Positions 9,269 through 25,844 of a DNA stretch of 50,137 nucleotides are shown in pieces (the stretch's first letter is position 1; each line of letters begins with the position of its first letter). This DNA is from Planctomycetales bacterium (GTDB lineage: Bacteria; Planctomycetota; Planctomycetia; Pirellulales; Thermoguttaceae): contig SKOZ01000077.1 in the NCBI GenBank assembly GCA_007119795.1, positions 1 through 50,137 of the forward strand, written 5' to 3'. Under the pieces are notes generated by a model, which saw nothing but the letters and a program-made list of their open reading frames with translations, made no database searches and was not told the DNA's origin. The position numbers and the translations under genes were made by a program.

Positions 9269-10861
9269 ATGACCGCTCTCAGCTCCCTGCTCGCTATCGT
9301 TGCCGCCGCCGTGGCTCTGGGCACCCGCGCGCCGGCCGACGATTCCCCTCAGCTCGGCCGCACGCCGGCGCGGAACAACGTGGCTTCCGGACAGTCGCTG
9401 CCCTCCGAGTGGCACGTCGGGGGGCTCGATCGCCGTAGCGGCGAGTGGCTGCCCGAGGGGGCGGAGAACATCCGCTGGGTCGCTCGGCTCGGCTCGCAGA
9501 CCTATTCCTCGCCGGTGGTTGCCGGTGAGGGCGTCTACGTCGGTACGAACAACGCGGCCGGCCACCTGCCGGAGTATCCCAGCGGCGTCGATCTGGGCGT
9601 GGTTCTCGCCTTCGACCGGGGCGACGGCCGCTTCCTCTGGCAGCACTCGGTGCCGAAACACCCCGAGGGAAGCGCCGTCGACTGGCCGGAGGTGGGACTC
9701 TGCGCGACGCCCCTCGTCGAGGGCGACCGCCTCTGGGTGGTGACCAATCGCGGCGAGGTGGTATGCCTCGACCTGAACCGCCGCGACCCGAAAGACTCCC
9801 GCGCGCCGGCGGTCCATTGGCGTTTCGACCTCATCGAAACCCTGGGCGTGCGGCCGCGGAACATGAGCGCCTCGTCGGTGACGGCCGCGGGCGATCTGCT
9901 GCTGGTGAACGCGGGAAACAGCGCCGACGCGGAGGAAAACACCGTTCCCGCGCCCGACGCGCCGAGCTTCATCGCCCTGGACAAACAGAGTGGGGAACTG
10001 CTCTGGGCCGACGCCTCGCCGGGCGCCAAGCTGCTCCACGGGCAATGGTCTTCACCGGCGTTCGCCGTGATCGAGGGGGTGCCGCAAGCGATCTTCGCCG
10101 GGGCCGACGGCTGGGTGTACAGCTTCCGCGCCGAACGTACAGCCACCGGGCGGCCGGAGCTGCTCTGGAAGTTCGACGCCAATCCCAAGACGTCCGAATG
10201 GCGCGGTGGAGGCCGCGGCGACCGCAACAGCCTCGTCGCCGCGCCCACCGTGGCCGGCTCGCGGGTCTTCGTGGCCCCGGGCCAGGACCCGGAACACGGC
10301 GAGGGGCCGGCGATGGTCTGGTGCATCGACGCCACCCGGCGCGGCGACGTGAGTGCCGAGCTGGCCGTCCACCGCGCCGGCAATATCCTTCCCCGGCGAC
10401 GGCTGCAAGCCGTCGACGTGGAGGCCGGGGAACTTGCCATCCCCAATCCCAACTCGGCTGTGGCGTGGGTCTACCGGGGCAATCCCGCGGTGCCTGAGGA
10501 GCAGTGGGGCTTCGAGGAGACGATGCATCGCAGTCTGGCGGGCGTTGCCGTGGCCGAGGGGTTGGTGATCGCCGCCGATTTTTCCGGGCTCGTCCACTGC
10601 CTGGACGCCGGGACCGGAGAGCCCTATTGGACCTACGACATGTTCTGCCACGTATGGGGATCGCCGCTGGTGGCCGACGGCAGGGTCTACGTCGGCGGCG
10701 AGGACGGGATGGTGGCGGTCTTCGCGCTCTCCGAGCAATTCGAGCTCCTCGCCGAAAACGACATGGGCAGCGCCCTCTACTCGACACCTGCTGCCGCCGC
10801 AAACACCCTCTTCATCGCCACGAGCACCCACCTGTTCGCCATCGGTGCGCCGGAGCGGTGA
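9269..10861 (+). CDS. Exported PQQ-type beta-propeller protein
   Basis: A 530-residue protein starts with a signal peptide (MTALSSLLAIVAAAVALGTRAPA) and continues with WD/PQQ-like beta-propeller blades. Typical blade motifs such as SSPVVAGEGVYVGT, LVEGDRLWVVTNRGEVVCLD, SSPAFAVIEGVPQAIFAGADGWVYSF and GSPLVADGRVYVGGEDG recur. This is the BamB-like/PQQ-binding-like family that is expanded in planctomycetes. Residues needed for true PQQ dehydrogenase activity were not recognised, so a periplasmic binding or scaffolding role is more likely than catalysis. It follows the cupin gene by 66 bp and is probably in the same transcript. Confidence 0.88.
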   Translation: MTALSSLLAIVAAAVALGTRAPADDSPQLGRTPARNNVASGQSLPSEWHVGGLDRRSGEWLPEGAENIRWVARLGSQTYSSPVVAGEGVYVGTNNAAGHLPEYPSGVDLGVVLAFDRGDGRFLWQHSVPKHPEGSAVDWPEVGLCATPLVEGDRLWVVTNRGEVVCLDLNRRDPKDSRAPAVHWRFDLIETLGVRPRNMSASSVTAAGDLLLVNAGNSADAEENTVPAPDAPSFIALDKQSGELLWADASPGAKLLHGQWSSPAFAVIEGVPQAIFAGADGWVYSFRAERTATGRPELLWKFDANPKTSEWRGGGRGDRNSLVAAPTVAGSRVFVAPGQDPEHGEGPAMVWCIDATRRGDVSAELAVHRAGNILPRRRLQAVDVEAGELAIPNPNSAVAWVYRGNPAVPEEQWGFEETMHRSLAGVAVAEGLVIAADFSGLVHCLDAGTGEPYWTYDMFCHVWGSPLVADGRVYVGGEDGMVAVFALSEQFELLAENDMGSALYSTPAAAANTLFIATSTHLFAIGAPER

Positions 10862-11028
10862 GCGACGCGGCCTCGCCAAGACGCGGCTCCCCGCCGCGGC
10901 GCGGCGAATCCTCGCCGCTCCCGGCCCTGTTGCCGCACTTTGTTCGTACGGGATTCGTAGCAGGGTGCCCATTGAAGCCTCCTCTTCCAGTGGAGCAGGG
11001 GCCCCCCAGTGTCAATTCGACTCCACCC

Positions 11029-11056
11029 TTGAACGAATTCGGCCGATTGCTATAGT
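11029..11056 (+). promoter_or_regulatory. Predicted sigma70-type promoter for glgX
   Basis: TTGAAC at 11029-11034 and TATAGT at 11051-11056 are separated by 16 bp, with matches of 4/6 and 5/6 to consensus. The predicted start near 11063 would give a leader of about 85 bases before the glgX start codon. The region between 10862 and 11028 holds nothing else that I recognise. Confidence 0.6.
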
Positions 11057-11148
11057 TCGACGGAGTGGTTCGGCACCGCGCAGGTTGCGGCGGCTTGCAT
11101 GAATTTGCCGAATGCGCGGAAGAGGTAAAGTCCCTTGGGAGGATGTCG

Positions 11149-13287
<2,139 letters not shown>

Positions 13288-13353
13288 CGCCCGGCCGCCG
13301 CGCACGGCCCCTTCCGGCACACAAGACCTTTTTTGGGAGGAAAGAGAGAGCCG

Positions 13354-16815
<3,462 letters not shown>

Positions 16816-16829
16816 CGGTTGCGGGCCGA

Positions 16830-16858
16830 TTGCCCGGGCGCGCGCGCCGTGCTACAAC
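16830..16858 (+). promoter_or_regulatory. Possible promoter of the alternative complex III operon
   Basis: TTGCCC at 16830-16835 and TACAAC at 16853-16858 are separated by 17 bp; each matches consensus at four of six positions. The GC-rich spacer makes this only moderately convincing. It would give a leader of about 210 bases before actA. Confidence 0.35.
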
Positions 16859-17013
16859 CAGCGGTGAAACGACGCGCCCTGCGCCCTTGGGCTTCGTGCA
16901 GGCGACGTCCGAGTATCCCCCTTTGCGAGGCAGGGGGAGGCGGCAAAAATGCAGCCTTTCCTGGCAAAAATCGCGGGTCCCCGCCTCTCCCATTCGCGCT
17001 CGAGGCGGCCGCC

Positions 17014-17040
17014 GGGAGTGGTTTGGAGGGGACCGCTCCC
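17014..17040 (+). other. Hairpin in the actA leader
   Basis: GGGAGTGGT at 17014-17022 pairs with ACCGCTCCC at 17032-17040 (nine pairs, one G-U) around a 9-nt loop rich in G. It lies 36 bases before the actA start codon. Only two T residues follow, so it is not a standard terminator. It might affect translation or stability of the operon leader. Confidence 0.45.
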
Positions 17041-17075
17041 TTCCAGGTTCAAGAACTCCACTTGCGAAGCACTCG

Positions 17076-17726
17076 ATGGGTGAAGCGATATTCCCGCGGT
17101 GGATCGACAAGGCCCGTCCGCTTTTGGGGGCCGGCTTGGTGCTCGCTCCCGTCTATCTCGTTGCCGTGGCCTACTACGGTGGTTCGCCGAGGACCACCAC
17201 CGTGGGCTACATGCCCCAGCAGCCTATCCCCTTCAGCCACGCCCTTCACGCCGGCGAACTGGGCATCGACTGCCGTTACTGCCACACCACCGTGGAGACG
17301 GCGGCCCATGCGGCGATTCCGTCCACGGCGACGTGCATGAACTGCCACGAGCAGATCGGCGCCACCGCCGAGAGCCTGCGGCCGCTCCGCGAGAGCGCCG
17401 CCACGGGGGAGCCGATTCGCTGGATCCGCGTCCACGATCTCCCCGACTTCGTCTTCTTCGACCACAGCGCCCACGTGGCGCGCGGCGTAAGCTGCGTCTC
17501 CTGCCACGGGCGCGTGGACCGCATGGAGGAGGTCTACCATGTGGAGACGCTCAGCATGTCCTGGTGCCTCGACTGCCACCGCAATCCCGAACCGCACTTA
17601 AGGCCCCTCGACCAGGTGACCGTCCTGGATTGGGTGCCCACGGAGGACCCCGAAGTGCTCGGGGCGCGGCTCCGGCCCGACCTCAATATCGATCCATCCA
17701 CCGACTGTTCAACCTGCCACCGGTAA
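17076..17726 (+). CDS. actA: Alternative complex III subunit A, pentaheme cytochrome c
   Basis: ActA is the multiheme cytochrome subunit of alternative complex III, which oxidises quinol and passes electrons to periplasmic acceptors. The 216-residue product has an N-terminal membrane anchor (residues 14-34). Five CxxCH heme-binding motifs are seen at 66-70 (CRYCH), 87-91 (CMNCH), 140-144 (CVSCH), 164-168 (CLDCH) and 211-215 (CSTCH), the number expected for ActA. Additional histidines (FSHALH, FFDHSAH) could be distal heme ligands. The start ATG 17076 was chosen because the anchor follows directly; the frame is open much further upstream but without coding character. No strong ribosome site is seen. 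actB starts one base after the stop codon. Confidence 0.95.
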   Translation: MGEAIFPRWIDKARPLLGAGLVLAPVYLVAVAYYGGSPRTTTVGYMPQQPIPFSHALHAGELGIDCRYCHTTVETAAHAAIPSTATCMNCHEQIGATAESLRPLRESAATGEPIRWIRVHDLPDFVFFDHSAHVARGVSCVSCHGRVDRMEEVYHVETLSMSWCLDCHRNPEPHLRPLDQVTVLDWVPTEDPEVLGARLRPDLNIDPSTDCSTCHR

Positions 17727-17727
17727 C

Positions 17728-20700
17728 ATGCCCCAGTCCCCAGACCCCAAGCGGCACTGGCGAAGCCTCGAGGAACTGGCGGATACGCCCCGTTTTCGCG
17801 CTTTCCTGGAAGCCGAGTTTCCCGCGGCCGACGACCCGGGCGGCGTGAGCCGCCGCCGCTGGCTTCAACTGATGGGCGCCTCGCTGGCGCTCGCCTCCGT
17901 GGGCGGCTGCTACTGGGAACAGCGGGAGCTGCTCCCGGCCGTGGACCAGCCGGTCGACCGCCTCCCCGGCAAGCCGCTCCACTTCGCCACGGCCCTCGAC
18001 GTGGCCGGGGCCGTTCAGGGTCTGATGGTCACCTCCACCGACGGCAGGCCGATCAAGATCGAGGGGAACGGCGCCCATCCCCTGAGCCTGGGTGCCACCG
18101 ACGCCTTCGCCCAGGCATCGATTCTTTCCCTGTACGACCCCGACCGCACGCGCCGCGTGGTCCGTTCCGCCGACGGCCGCGCGCCGCAGAGCAGCACTTG
18201 GGACGAATTCGAACGCTTCGCCCGCGAGCACTTCGGCGCCCTGCGCGATCGCGGCGGCGAGGGGCTGGCCGTGCTCGCCGGGGCGAGCGCGTCGCCGACC
18301 CTTGCGGCGCAACGGGCGGGGTTCCTGGCCGCCTTTCCGCAGGCCAGGTGGTACGAGTACGAGCCGCTCTCGCGGGATGAAGAGATTGCCGGGGCGCGGC
18401 TGGTGACGGGCGGGGCGCTCCGCACGCAGCTCGATCTGGCCCGCGCCCGGGCAGTCCTCACGCTGGACGCCGACCTCTTCGCCGAGCACCCCGCAGCCCT
18501 CCGCTACGCGCGCGACTTCGCGCGGAGCCGCGAGGTTGCCGGCGGCCGCACCAGCCGCCTGTACGCCGTCGAGCCGACCTACACGATCACCGGGATGGCC
18601 GCCGACCACCGCCTCGCCCTGCGTGCCGCTCAAGTGGCTTCCTTCGCCCAGCTCCTCGAGTGGGAGGTGGCACGCCTCGCCGGACTTGCAGCCGCCGATG
18701 GGGCCGACGATTCGCCTGCCGAAGACCCCGAGGCACCGCCGGCGCCCCCGTACGACGCTGCGGTGGCGCAGCTCGTCCGCGCCGCGGCCCGAGACCTCTG
18801 GGAACACCGCGGTGAGTCGGTCGTGGCAGCCGGGCCGCGGCAGCCGGCCGCGGTCCACGCCGCCGTCCACCGCCTCAACGCCATGCTCCGGAACGTCGGT
18901 GAGACGGTGCACTACACCGAGGAGCCGGAAGGCGCGCGGCCCGCTCACCACGAGGCGCTCGCCGCGCTGGTCGAGGCGCTCCGCGGCGGCACCGTGGAAA
19001 CGCTCCTCATTCTGGGCAGCAACCCGCTCTACAACGCCCCGGCCGACCTCGACTTCGCCGCGGCCTTCGAGCAGGCGAAAGTCCGCATCCACGCGAGCCT
19101 CTACCGCGACGAGACCGGCCGCCGCTGCCACTGGCACCTTCCCGAGGCCCACTTCCTCGAGTCGTGGGGCGACGCCCGCAGCTTCGACGGCACCTACAGC
19201 CTTGTCCAGCCCCTTATCGAGCCGCTCTTCGGCGGACGGACGGCCATCGAGCTGCTGGCCCTGCTCCGAGGCGAGGCGGTCCCCCGGCCGCGCGAGCTGG
19301 TGCGGGCGACCTTTGCATCCATCGCCGGCGAGGTCGCCCCCGAGGAGCTCGACCTGCAAGCGCTCTGGCGGCGGACGCTCCACGACGGGCTGCTCGCCGG
19401 CAGCGCCTATCCCCGCCAGCTCCCCGGACTCTTGGCCCCGCACCGCCCCCAGCCGCCCCCGCCGACAGAGCTGGACCGCGGCCTGCCGGCCGGCGGGGAG
19501 ATGGAGCTGGTCTTCTGCCGCGACCGCTCCGTGTTCGACGGCCGCTTCGCCAACAATGGCTGGCTCCAGGAGACCCCCGACCCGCTGACCAAGATCACCT
19601 GGGACAACGCCGCCCTTCTCAGCCCGGCCACGGCCGCCGCCCTGGGTGTGGAGGCAGACACGCGGGTCAGGCTCTCCTACCAGGGGCGAGAGGTGGAGAT
19701 GCCGGTCTACATCCTCCCCGGTCAGGCGGCCGGCTCCGTGGCCCTCCCCCTCGGTTACGGGCGGACGGCCGCCGGCACGGTAGGCGGCGACGCCGAGGCC
19801 GGCGTCCCCCCTGTGGGCGCCAACGCCTACCGGCTGCGGACCAGCGAAGCCCTCGCTTTCGGCAGCGGCCTCACGCTCGTCCCCACCGGTACGCCCTACC
19901 GCCTGGCAACGACGCAGGACCACCACGCCATCGACACGGTAGGACTCCGGGGCCGCGCCCGGCGCCTCGGCGAGCTGATCCGCGAGGCCCCCCTGGACGA
20001 GTATCTCGCCCACCCGGACTTCGCCCGGCACGTCGTCCATCACCCGCCGTTGAAGTCGCTCTGGGAGGAGTGGTCGTACGAGGAGGGACACCGGTGGGGA
20101 ATGTCGATCGACCTGTCGAAGTGCATCGGCTGCAACGCCTGCGTGGTAGCCTGCACGGCGGAGAACAACGTCCCCGTGGTGGGCCGCGAGCGGGTGCTGA
20201 TGGGGCGGGAAATGCATTGGATCCGCGTGGACCGCTACTTCCAGGGCGATCCCGAGGAGCCGGCGGCCGCCTGCCAGCCGCTGACCTGCCATCACTGCGA
20301 GAACGCCCCTTGCGAGCAGGTCTGCCCCGTGGCGGCCACCGTCCACAGCCGCGAGGGGCTCAACGACATGGTCTACAACCGCTGCGTGGGGACGCGCTAC
20401 TGCGCCATCAACTGCCCCTACAAAGTCCGCCGCTTCAACTACTTCCACTATTTCGGCGACCTCGATCAGCCGGGGAACGAAGTGGCCAACATGGCCTTCA
20501 ATCCCGAGGTGACCGTCCGCGGCCGCGGCGTGATGGAGAAGTGCACCTTCTGCGTGCAGCGGATCCAGAATGCGCGCATCGAAGCCCGCAACCGCCGACG
20601 CCCCTTGGCCGACGGCGACATCCGCACCGCCTGCCAGCAGGCCTGCCCCGCCGAGGCGATCGAGTTCGGCGACCTCAACGATCCGGCGAGCCGCGTACGG

Positions 20701-20841
20701 ACGGCCCACAACGACGACCGCGCCTACGGGATGCTCGCCGAATTGAACGTCAAGCCCAGGACGGCCTACCTGGCCCGCATCCGCAACCCCAACCCGGAGC
20801 TTTCGGACGCCAGCGATGAGCACGACCGGCATCCGGCCTGA
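17728..20841 (+). CDS. actB: Alternative complex III subunit B, molybdopterin-oxidoreductase-like/ferredoxin fusion
   Basis: ActB carries the iron-sulfur clusters of alternative complex III. The 1037-residue protein begins with a twin-arginine-like signal ([20 protein letters not shown]). A large molybdopterin-oxidoreductase-like region (to about 750) follows; in characterised ActB proteins it has no molybdenum. From about residue 799 there is an NrfC-like ferredoxin domain with cysteine groups [42 protein letters not shown] and CTFC...CQQACP, enough for four clusters. Location is the periplasmic face of the membrane, with electrons passing between ActC/ActF and ActA. The gene starts one base after actA and overlaps actC by 26 bp, consistent with translational coupling. 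Confidence 0.95.
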   Translation: MPQSPDPKRHWRSLEELADTPRFRAFLEAEFPAADDPGGVSRRRWLQLMGASLALASVGGCYWEQRELLPAVDQPVDRLPGKPLHFATALDVAGAVQGLMVTSTDGRPIKIEGNGAHPLSLGATDAFAQASILSLYDPDRTRRVVRSADGRAPQSSTWDEFERFAREHFGALRDRGGEGLAVLAGASASPTLAAQRAGFLAAFPQARWYEYEPLSRDEEIAGARLVTGGALRTQLDLARARAVLTLDADLFAEHPAALRYARDFARSREVAGGRTSRLYAVEPTYTITGMAADHRLALRAAQVASFAQLLEWEVARLAGLAAADGADDSPAEDPEAPPAPPYDAAVAQLVRAAARDLWEHRGESVVAAGPRQPAAVHAAVHRLNAMLRNVGETVHYTEEPEGARPAHHEALAALVEALRGGTVETLLILGSNPLYNAPADLDFAAAFEQAKVRIHASLYRDETGRRCHWHLPEAHFLESWGDARSFDGTYSLVQPLIEPLFGGRTAIELLALLRGEAVPRPRELVRATFASIAGEVAPEELDLQALWRRTLHDGLLAGSAYPRQLPGLLAPHRPQPPPPTELDRGLPAGGEMELVFCRDRSVFDGRFANNGWLQETPDPLTKITWDNAALLSPATAAALGVEADTRVRLSYQGREVEMPVYILPGQAAGSVALPLGYGRTAAGTVGGDAEAGVPPVGANAYRLRTSEALAFGSGLTLVPTGTPYRLATTQDHHAIDTVGLRGRARRLGELIREAPLDEYLAHPDFARHVVHHPPLKSLWEEWSYEEGHRWGMSIDLSKCIGCNACVVACTAENNVPVVGRERVLMGREMHWIRVDRYFQGDPEEPAAACQPLTCHHCENAPCEQVCPVAATVHSREGLNDMVYNRCVGTRYCAINCPYKVRRFNYFHYFGDLDQPGNEVANMAFNPEVTVRGRGVMEKCTFCVQRIQNARIEARNRRRPLADGDIRTACQQACPAEAIEFGDLNDPASRVRTAHNDDRAYGMLAELNVKPRTAYLARIRNPNPELSDASDEHDRHPA

Positions 20842-22231
20842 AGATACCATGAGCGACGACCCGCGGCGGCGGGCCCCGCTCGTTACCGGCTCACCGACCT
20901 TCTCCACGGTGACGGAGGTCATCTGCCGGGTTGCCGAAGCACCCAAGACTCCCCTCGCTTGGTATGTGGCGATGGTCGTCTCCGGGGCATTTGCCGGTCT
21001 ATTTCTGGTGCTGACCGGTCACCTGCTCGTCACCGGGGTGGGCGTGTGGGGGAACAACGCCCCGGTCTACTGGGCCTTCGACATCACGAACTTCGTCTTC
21101 TGGGTGGGGATCGGCCACGCCGGGACGCTGATCTCCGCGGTTCTCTTCATCTTGCGGCAGAAGTGGCGCACGAGTATCAACCGCCTCGCCGAGGCCATGA
21201 CCGTCTTCGCCGTAATGGTCGCGGGCCTCTTCCCGGCGATCCACATCGGCCGGGTGTGGGTGGTCTATTGGCTCCTCCCTTACCCCAACCAGATGGGCAT
21301 CTGGCCCAACTTCCGCAGCCCGCTCCTCTGGGACGTCGTTGCGGTCACCGGCTACGCCACGGTCTCCGCGCTCTTCTGGTACGTGGGGATGATCCCCGAT
21401 CTGGCCACGCTCCGCGACCGGGCGCGACACAGAATCCGCCGCCTGGTCTTGGGCGCCGCAGCCCTGGGCTGGCGGGGTTCGGCACGGCAATGGCAGCACT
21501 ACGAAAAGGCCTACCTGCTGCTCGCCGCCGTGGCCACCCCGCTGGTCGTGAGCGTCCACTCCGTGGTGAGCTTCGACTTCGCCGTCTCGATCATTCCCGG
21601 CTGGCACACCACGATCTTCCCCGTCTACTTCGTGGCCGGGGCGATCTTCAGCGGACTGGCCATGGTGATCACGCTCCTGATCCCCGCGCGGGCCTTCCTC
21701 GGCCTCGAGGACCTGGTGACCATCCGCCACTTCGACAACATCAACAAGGTCATCCTCGCGACCAGTCTGATGGTCGGCTACGCCTACGGCATCGAGGTCT
21801 TCAGCGCCTGGTACGGGGGGGGCCACTACGAGCAGTTCGCCTTCCTCAACCGCGCCTACGGGCCCTACTGGTGGGCCTTCTGGACGATGGTCGTCTGCAA
21901 TGTCGCCGTGCCGCAGCTCTTCTGGCTCAGGGTCTTCCGCACTCAGGTCTGGCTGATGCTCCCCGTGGTCCTGCTGGTGAACGTGGGGATGTGGTTCGAG
22001 CGTTTCGTGATCATCGTGACGTCGCTGAGCCGCGACTACCTGCCCTCGGCCTGGCGGCCCTTCACCCCCACCTGGGTCGATTTCGGCATGCTGCTGGGGA
22101 GCTTCGGCGTCTTCTTCTTTCTCTTCCTGCTCTTTCTCCGCTTCCTCCCCATCGTGGCCATGGCCGAGATGAAGACCATCCTCCCCGGCAGTGACGGTCA
22201 CGGCGAAGTAGGGCAAGCGAAACACGAGTGA
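20816..22231 (+). CDS. actC: Alternative complex III subunit C, NrfD-like quinol-binding membrane protein
   Basis: ActC is an NrfD/PsrC-family integral membrane subunit expected to bind quinol. The 471-residue product has about ten hydrophobic segments, for example [18 protein letters not shown] and [18 protein letters not shown]. Conserved family motifs include [46 protein letters not shown] and ERFVII. The first ATG (20816) overlaps the end of actB; an alternative ATG at 20849 would start at MSDDP. Neither has a strong ribosome site, so translational coupling to actB is likely. It ends in a GTGA overlap with the next gene. Confidence 0.95.
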   Translation: MSTTGIRPEDTMSDDPRRRAPLVTGSPTFSTVTEVICRVAEAPKTPLAWYVAMVVSGAFAGLFLVLTGHLLVTGVGVWGNNAPVYWAFDITNFVFWVGIGHAGTLISAVLFILRQKWRTSINRLAEAMTVFAVMVAGLFPAIHIGRVWVVYWLLPYPNQMGIWPNFRSPLLWDVVAVTGYATVSALFWYVGMIPDLATLRDRARHRIRRLVLGAAALGWRGSARQWQHYEKAYLLLAAVATPLVVSVHSVVSFDFAVSIIPGWHTTIFPVYFVAGAIFSGLAMVITLLIPARAFLGLEDLVTIRHFDNINKVILATSLMVGYAYGIEVFSAWYGGGHYEQFAFLNRAYGPYWWAFWTMVVCNVAVPQLFWLRVFRTQVWLMLPVVLLVNVGMWFERFVIIVTSLSRDYLPSAWRPFTPTWVDFGMLLGSFGVFFFLFLLFLRFLPIVAMAEMKTILPGSDGHGEVGQAKHE

Positions 22232-23460
22232 ATCAGCCGGCGATGAGCGAAGCAACTCCTTCCCCCGAAAATGCCCCCGCGGAGAAGCCCGCCCTCCTTC
22301 TGGCCGAGTTCGACTCGGCCGCCGCCCTGGTGGCGGCCGCCCGCAGCGTCCGCGAGGCGGGATATTCCCGCTTCGACGCTCACAGCCCCTTTCCCATCCA
22401 CGGCATCGATGCCGCCATGGGGCTGCGCTCCGCGCTGCTCCCCTGGCTGGTATTCTTCGCGGGTGTGGTTGGGCTGGTGGTTGCCCTGGGAGTGCAGTTG
22501 TGGATGAATGCCGTCGACTACCCGCTGAACATCAGCGGCAAGCCCCTCTTCAGCCTCCCGGCCAACGTCCCCATCACCTACGAGTTGATCGTCCTCTTGG
22601 CCGGAGGAACGGCCTTTCTCGGCATTTTCCTCTTCGGCCGGCTGCCGGAGTTGGCCCACCCCCTCTTCGTCAGCGACCGCTTCCGCCGCGTCACCGACGA
22701 CGGCTTCTTCCTCTCGATCGAGGCGGCGGACGAACGCTTTGACGAGAAGGCGACTTCCGCGCTGCTCCGCCGCCTGGGCGCGCGCGAGGTGGAGACGGTC
22801 TTCGAGCCTGCCGCCGGACGCGCCATCCCCGCGGCCTTTTTCTGGGTGGGCATACTGGCGGCGGTGCTGGCCCTGCTGCCGCCGCTGTGGATCGCCCGCG
22901 TCCGCGCCACCCGCTCGCACAATCCGCGGGTGCAACTGATCTTCGACATGCATTTGCAGCCGACCTACCGGCCCCAGGGCGCCAGCCCCCTCTTCGCCGA
23001 CGGCCGCGCCGCCCGCCCGCCGATTCCCGGCACCGTGGCTCGCGGGCAGCTCTACGAGGACGACCATTACTACCGCGGCCTCGCCGACGGCGGTTTCGCC
23101 GAGCGGTTTCCCCGCGAAGTGACCATGGAGACGATGCGCCGCGGCGAGGAACGTTTCCGCATCTACTGTTCGGCGTGCCACGGGCTCGACGGCCAAGGGG
23201 AAGGGATGACCCTGGTGCGGGCCCAGGCGCGGGGAGAGTGGATTCCCCTGCTGCCGCTCTCGGCCGAGCCGATTGCCGCCCAGCCGGTAGGCGAGCTCTT
23301 CAATACGATCACCCACGGCATCCGCACCATGCCCGCGTACGGCAATCAGATACCCGTCGAGGACCGCTGGGCCATCGTCGCGCACCTGCGCGCCCTCCAG
23401 TACAGCCGCCGCGCCCCCCTGGAGGAGGTTCCCCCCGAAGATCGCCCGCGACTGCGCTGA
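22228..23460 (+). CDS. Alternative complex III subunits D and E fused (DUF3341 membrane protein plus monoheme cytochrome c)
   Basis: One 410-residue frame combines two subunits that are often separate. Residues 20-200 match ActD (DUF3341): [20 protein letters not shown], the [14 protein letters not shown] motif, and two membrane segments (about 70-92 and 112-135). After a third membrane segment (about 210-230) comes an ActE-like monoheme cytochrome c with CSACH at residues 314-318, and a possible axial Met in [10 protein letters not shown]. The start GTG 22228 overlaps the actC stop codon (GTGA); ATG 22243 is an alternative. I recall fused ActD-ActE forms from planctomycetes, so this need not be unique. 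The frame is continuous, so it is a fusion and not a frameshifted pair. Confidence 0.93.
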   Translation: MNQPAMSEATPSPENAPAEKPALLLAEFDSAAALVAAARSVREAGYSRFDAHSPFPIHGIDAAMGLRSALLPWLVFFAGVVGLVVALGVQLWMNAVDYPLNISGKPLFSLPANVPITYELIVLLAGGTAFLGIFLFGRLPELAHPLFVSDRFRRVTDDGFFLSIEAADERFDEKATSALLRRLGAREVETVFEPAAGRAIPAAFFWVGILAAVLALLPPLWIARVRATRSHNPRVQLIFDMHLQPTYRPQGASPLFADGRAARPPIPGTVARGQLYEDDHYYRGLADGGFAERFPREVTMETMRRGEERFRIYCSACHGLDGQGEGMTLVRAQARGEWIPLLPLSAEPIAAQPVGELFNTITHGIRTMPAYGNQIPVEDRWAIVAHLRALQYSRRAPLEEVPPEDRPRLR

Positions 23461-23491
23461 ACTCGTAGTAGCTGAACTCGCAAGAGTTCAG
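23457..23491 (+). repeat. Hairpin with GCAA loop and direct repeat between actDE and actF
   Basis: CTGAACTC at 23472-23479 pairs perfectly with GAGTTCAG at 23484-23491 around a GCAA tetraloop of the stable GNRA class. The left arm CTGAACTCG also occurs just upstream, overlapping the actDE stop codon, so two left arms could compete for one right arm. No T-tract follows. It sits in the only gap longer than a few bases within the operon (112 bp). Confidence 0.7.
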
Positions 23492-23572
23492 AAGCACACC
23501 AGCCAACGAACCCGCGGAACCAGCACGCCGGGCGCCTGCCCTGTCGACAACTGCCCGAACCCTGGGAAAGAG

Positions 23573-24808
<1,236 letters not shown>

Positions 24809-24846
24809 CGACTGGCTGGCTCCCTAACGAGACTGCCCCCTGCCGC

Positions 24847-25716
24847 ATGCCCGCACCCCTCGCCGGCCGCCTCTTCGTGCTTGCTGCGGCGATCCTCTGG
24901 AGCACCAGCGGGCTCTTCGCCAAGGCGCCCCTTTTCGACGATTGGCCGGCCGACGTCCGCGGACCCCTATTGGCCTTCTATCGGGCGGCCTTTGCGGCGG
25001 TGGTCCTCCTGCCCATCGTGCGGCGGCCGCGGTTTCGCTGGGAGCTGGTCCCCCTGGCGGCCTGTTTCACGGGAATGAACGTCACTTACCTCTCGGCGAT
25101 GGCAATCACCACGGCGGCCAACGCCATCTGGCTGCAAAGCACCGCGCCCTGGTGGGTGTTTCTCTTCGGTTGGCTCCTCCACCGGGCGCTGCCGCAGCGG
25201 GCCGAGATGCTGCCCCTGGTCTTCGCGGCCGCCGGCGTGGGGTTGATCGTCGCCTTCGAAGTCGCCGGGGAGACGCCCGCAGGCGTGGTCCTGGGGCTGA
25301 CCTCGGGCGCCTGTTACGGTGCCGTGGTCCTGGGGATGCGGCAGCTCCGCGAGGAGAACGTCCCCTGGCTGGTGATGCTCAACCATGCCGTCGTCGCCGC
25401 CGCGCTCTTCCCCTGGGTCCTCTGGAGCGGCTACCGGCCCTCGGCCCACCAGCTTCTCGTGCTGGCCGCCTTCGGCACCTTCCAGATGGCGATCCCCTAC
25501 ATGCTCCTGCTGCGGGGCTTAAGGCACATCCGCAGCCAGGAGGCCGTGGGCATCGCGCTGGTCGAGCCGGTGGTGATGCCCCTGTGGGTCTTTCTCGTCT
25601 GGGGCGAGGTCCCCGCCTGGTGGACGGCTCTCGGCGCCGCGCTGATCTTCGCCGGCCTCCTCCTCCGCTACCTGCTTCTCGAATGGCTGCTGCGGCGGGT
25701 GAGAGGTCGCGCCTGA
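24847..25716 (+). CDS. EamA/DMT family transporter
   Basis: The 289-residue protein is a drug/metabolite transporter of the EamA type: two repeats of about five transmembrane segments, with AAILWSTSGLFAKAP at the start of the first repeat and GVVLGLTSGACYGAVVLGMRQL at the start of the second. SQEAVGIALVEPVVMPLWVFLVWGE is the typical motif near the end. The inner membrane location is certain; the substrate is unknown. ATG 24847 fits the family N-terminus. The gene lies 38 bp after actF on the same strand and may be read from the act transcript, but a functional link is not implied. The following 128 bp up to 25844 contain no clear terminator. Confidence 0.92.
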   Translation: MPAPLAGRLFVLAAAILWSTSGLFAKAPLFDDWPADVRGPLLAFYRAAFAAVVLLPIVRRPRFRWELVPLAACFTGMNVTYLSAMAITTAANAIWLQSTAPWWVFLFGWLLHRALPQRAEMLPLVFAAAGVGLIVAFEVAGETPAGVVLGLTSGACYGAVVLGMRQLREENVPWLVMLNHAVVAAALFPWVLWSGYRPSAHQLLVLAAFGTFQMAIPYMLLLRGLRHIRSQEAVGIALVEPVVMPLWVFLVWGEVPAWWTALGAALIFAGLLLRYLLLEWLLRRVRGRA

Positions 25717-25844
25717 CCGGGCGCGGCAGGGGGGACGAATCGGCACGAGCCGGGTCGGCGAGCGCGCCGCCCGCCTTCATTCGGCATCCTGCCGTCGAAC
25801 ACGCCGGCACCGGGCCGCGTCGCTCCCGGCAGCCTGGGCCCGGC

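Noticed and set aside
8534..10045. A 503-codon minus-strand frame
   Set aside because: Antisense of the cupin and beta-propeller genes; no motif, signal peptide or ribosome site.
13288..13353. A terminator between glgX and treS (GGCCG/CGGCC stem and a T run at about 13329-13334)
   Set aside because: The short stem lies about twenty bases before the T run and is not adjacent to it, so it should not act as an intrinsic terminator.
17683..20946. A 1087-codon minus-strand frame
   Set aside because: Antisense of actB, which has complete iron-sulfur motifs and operon context.
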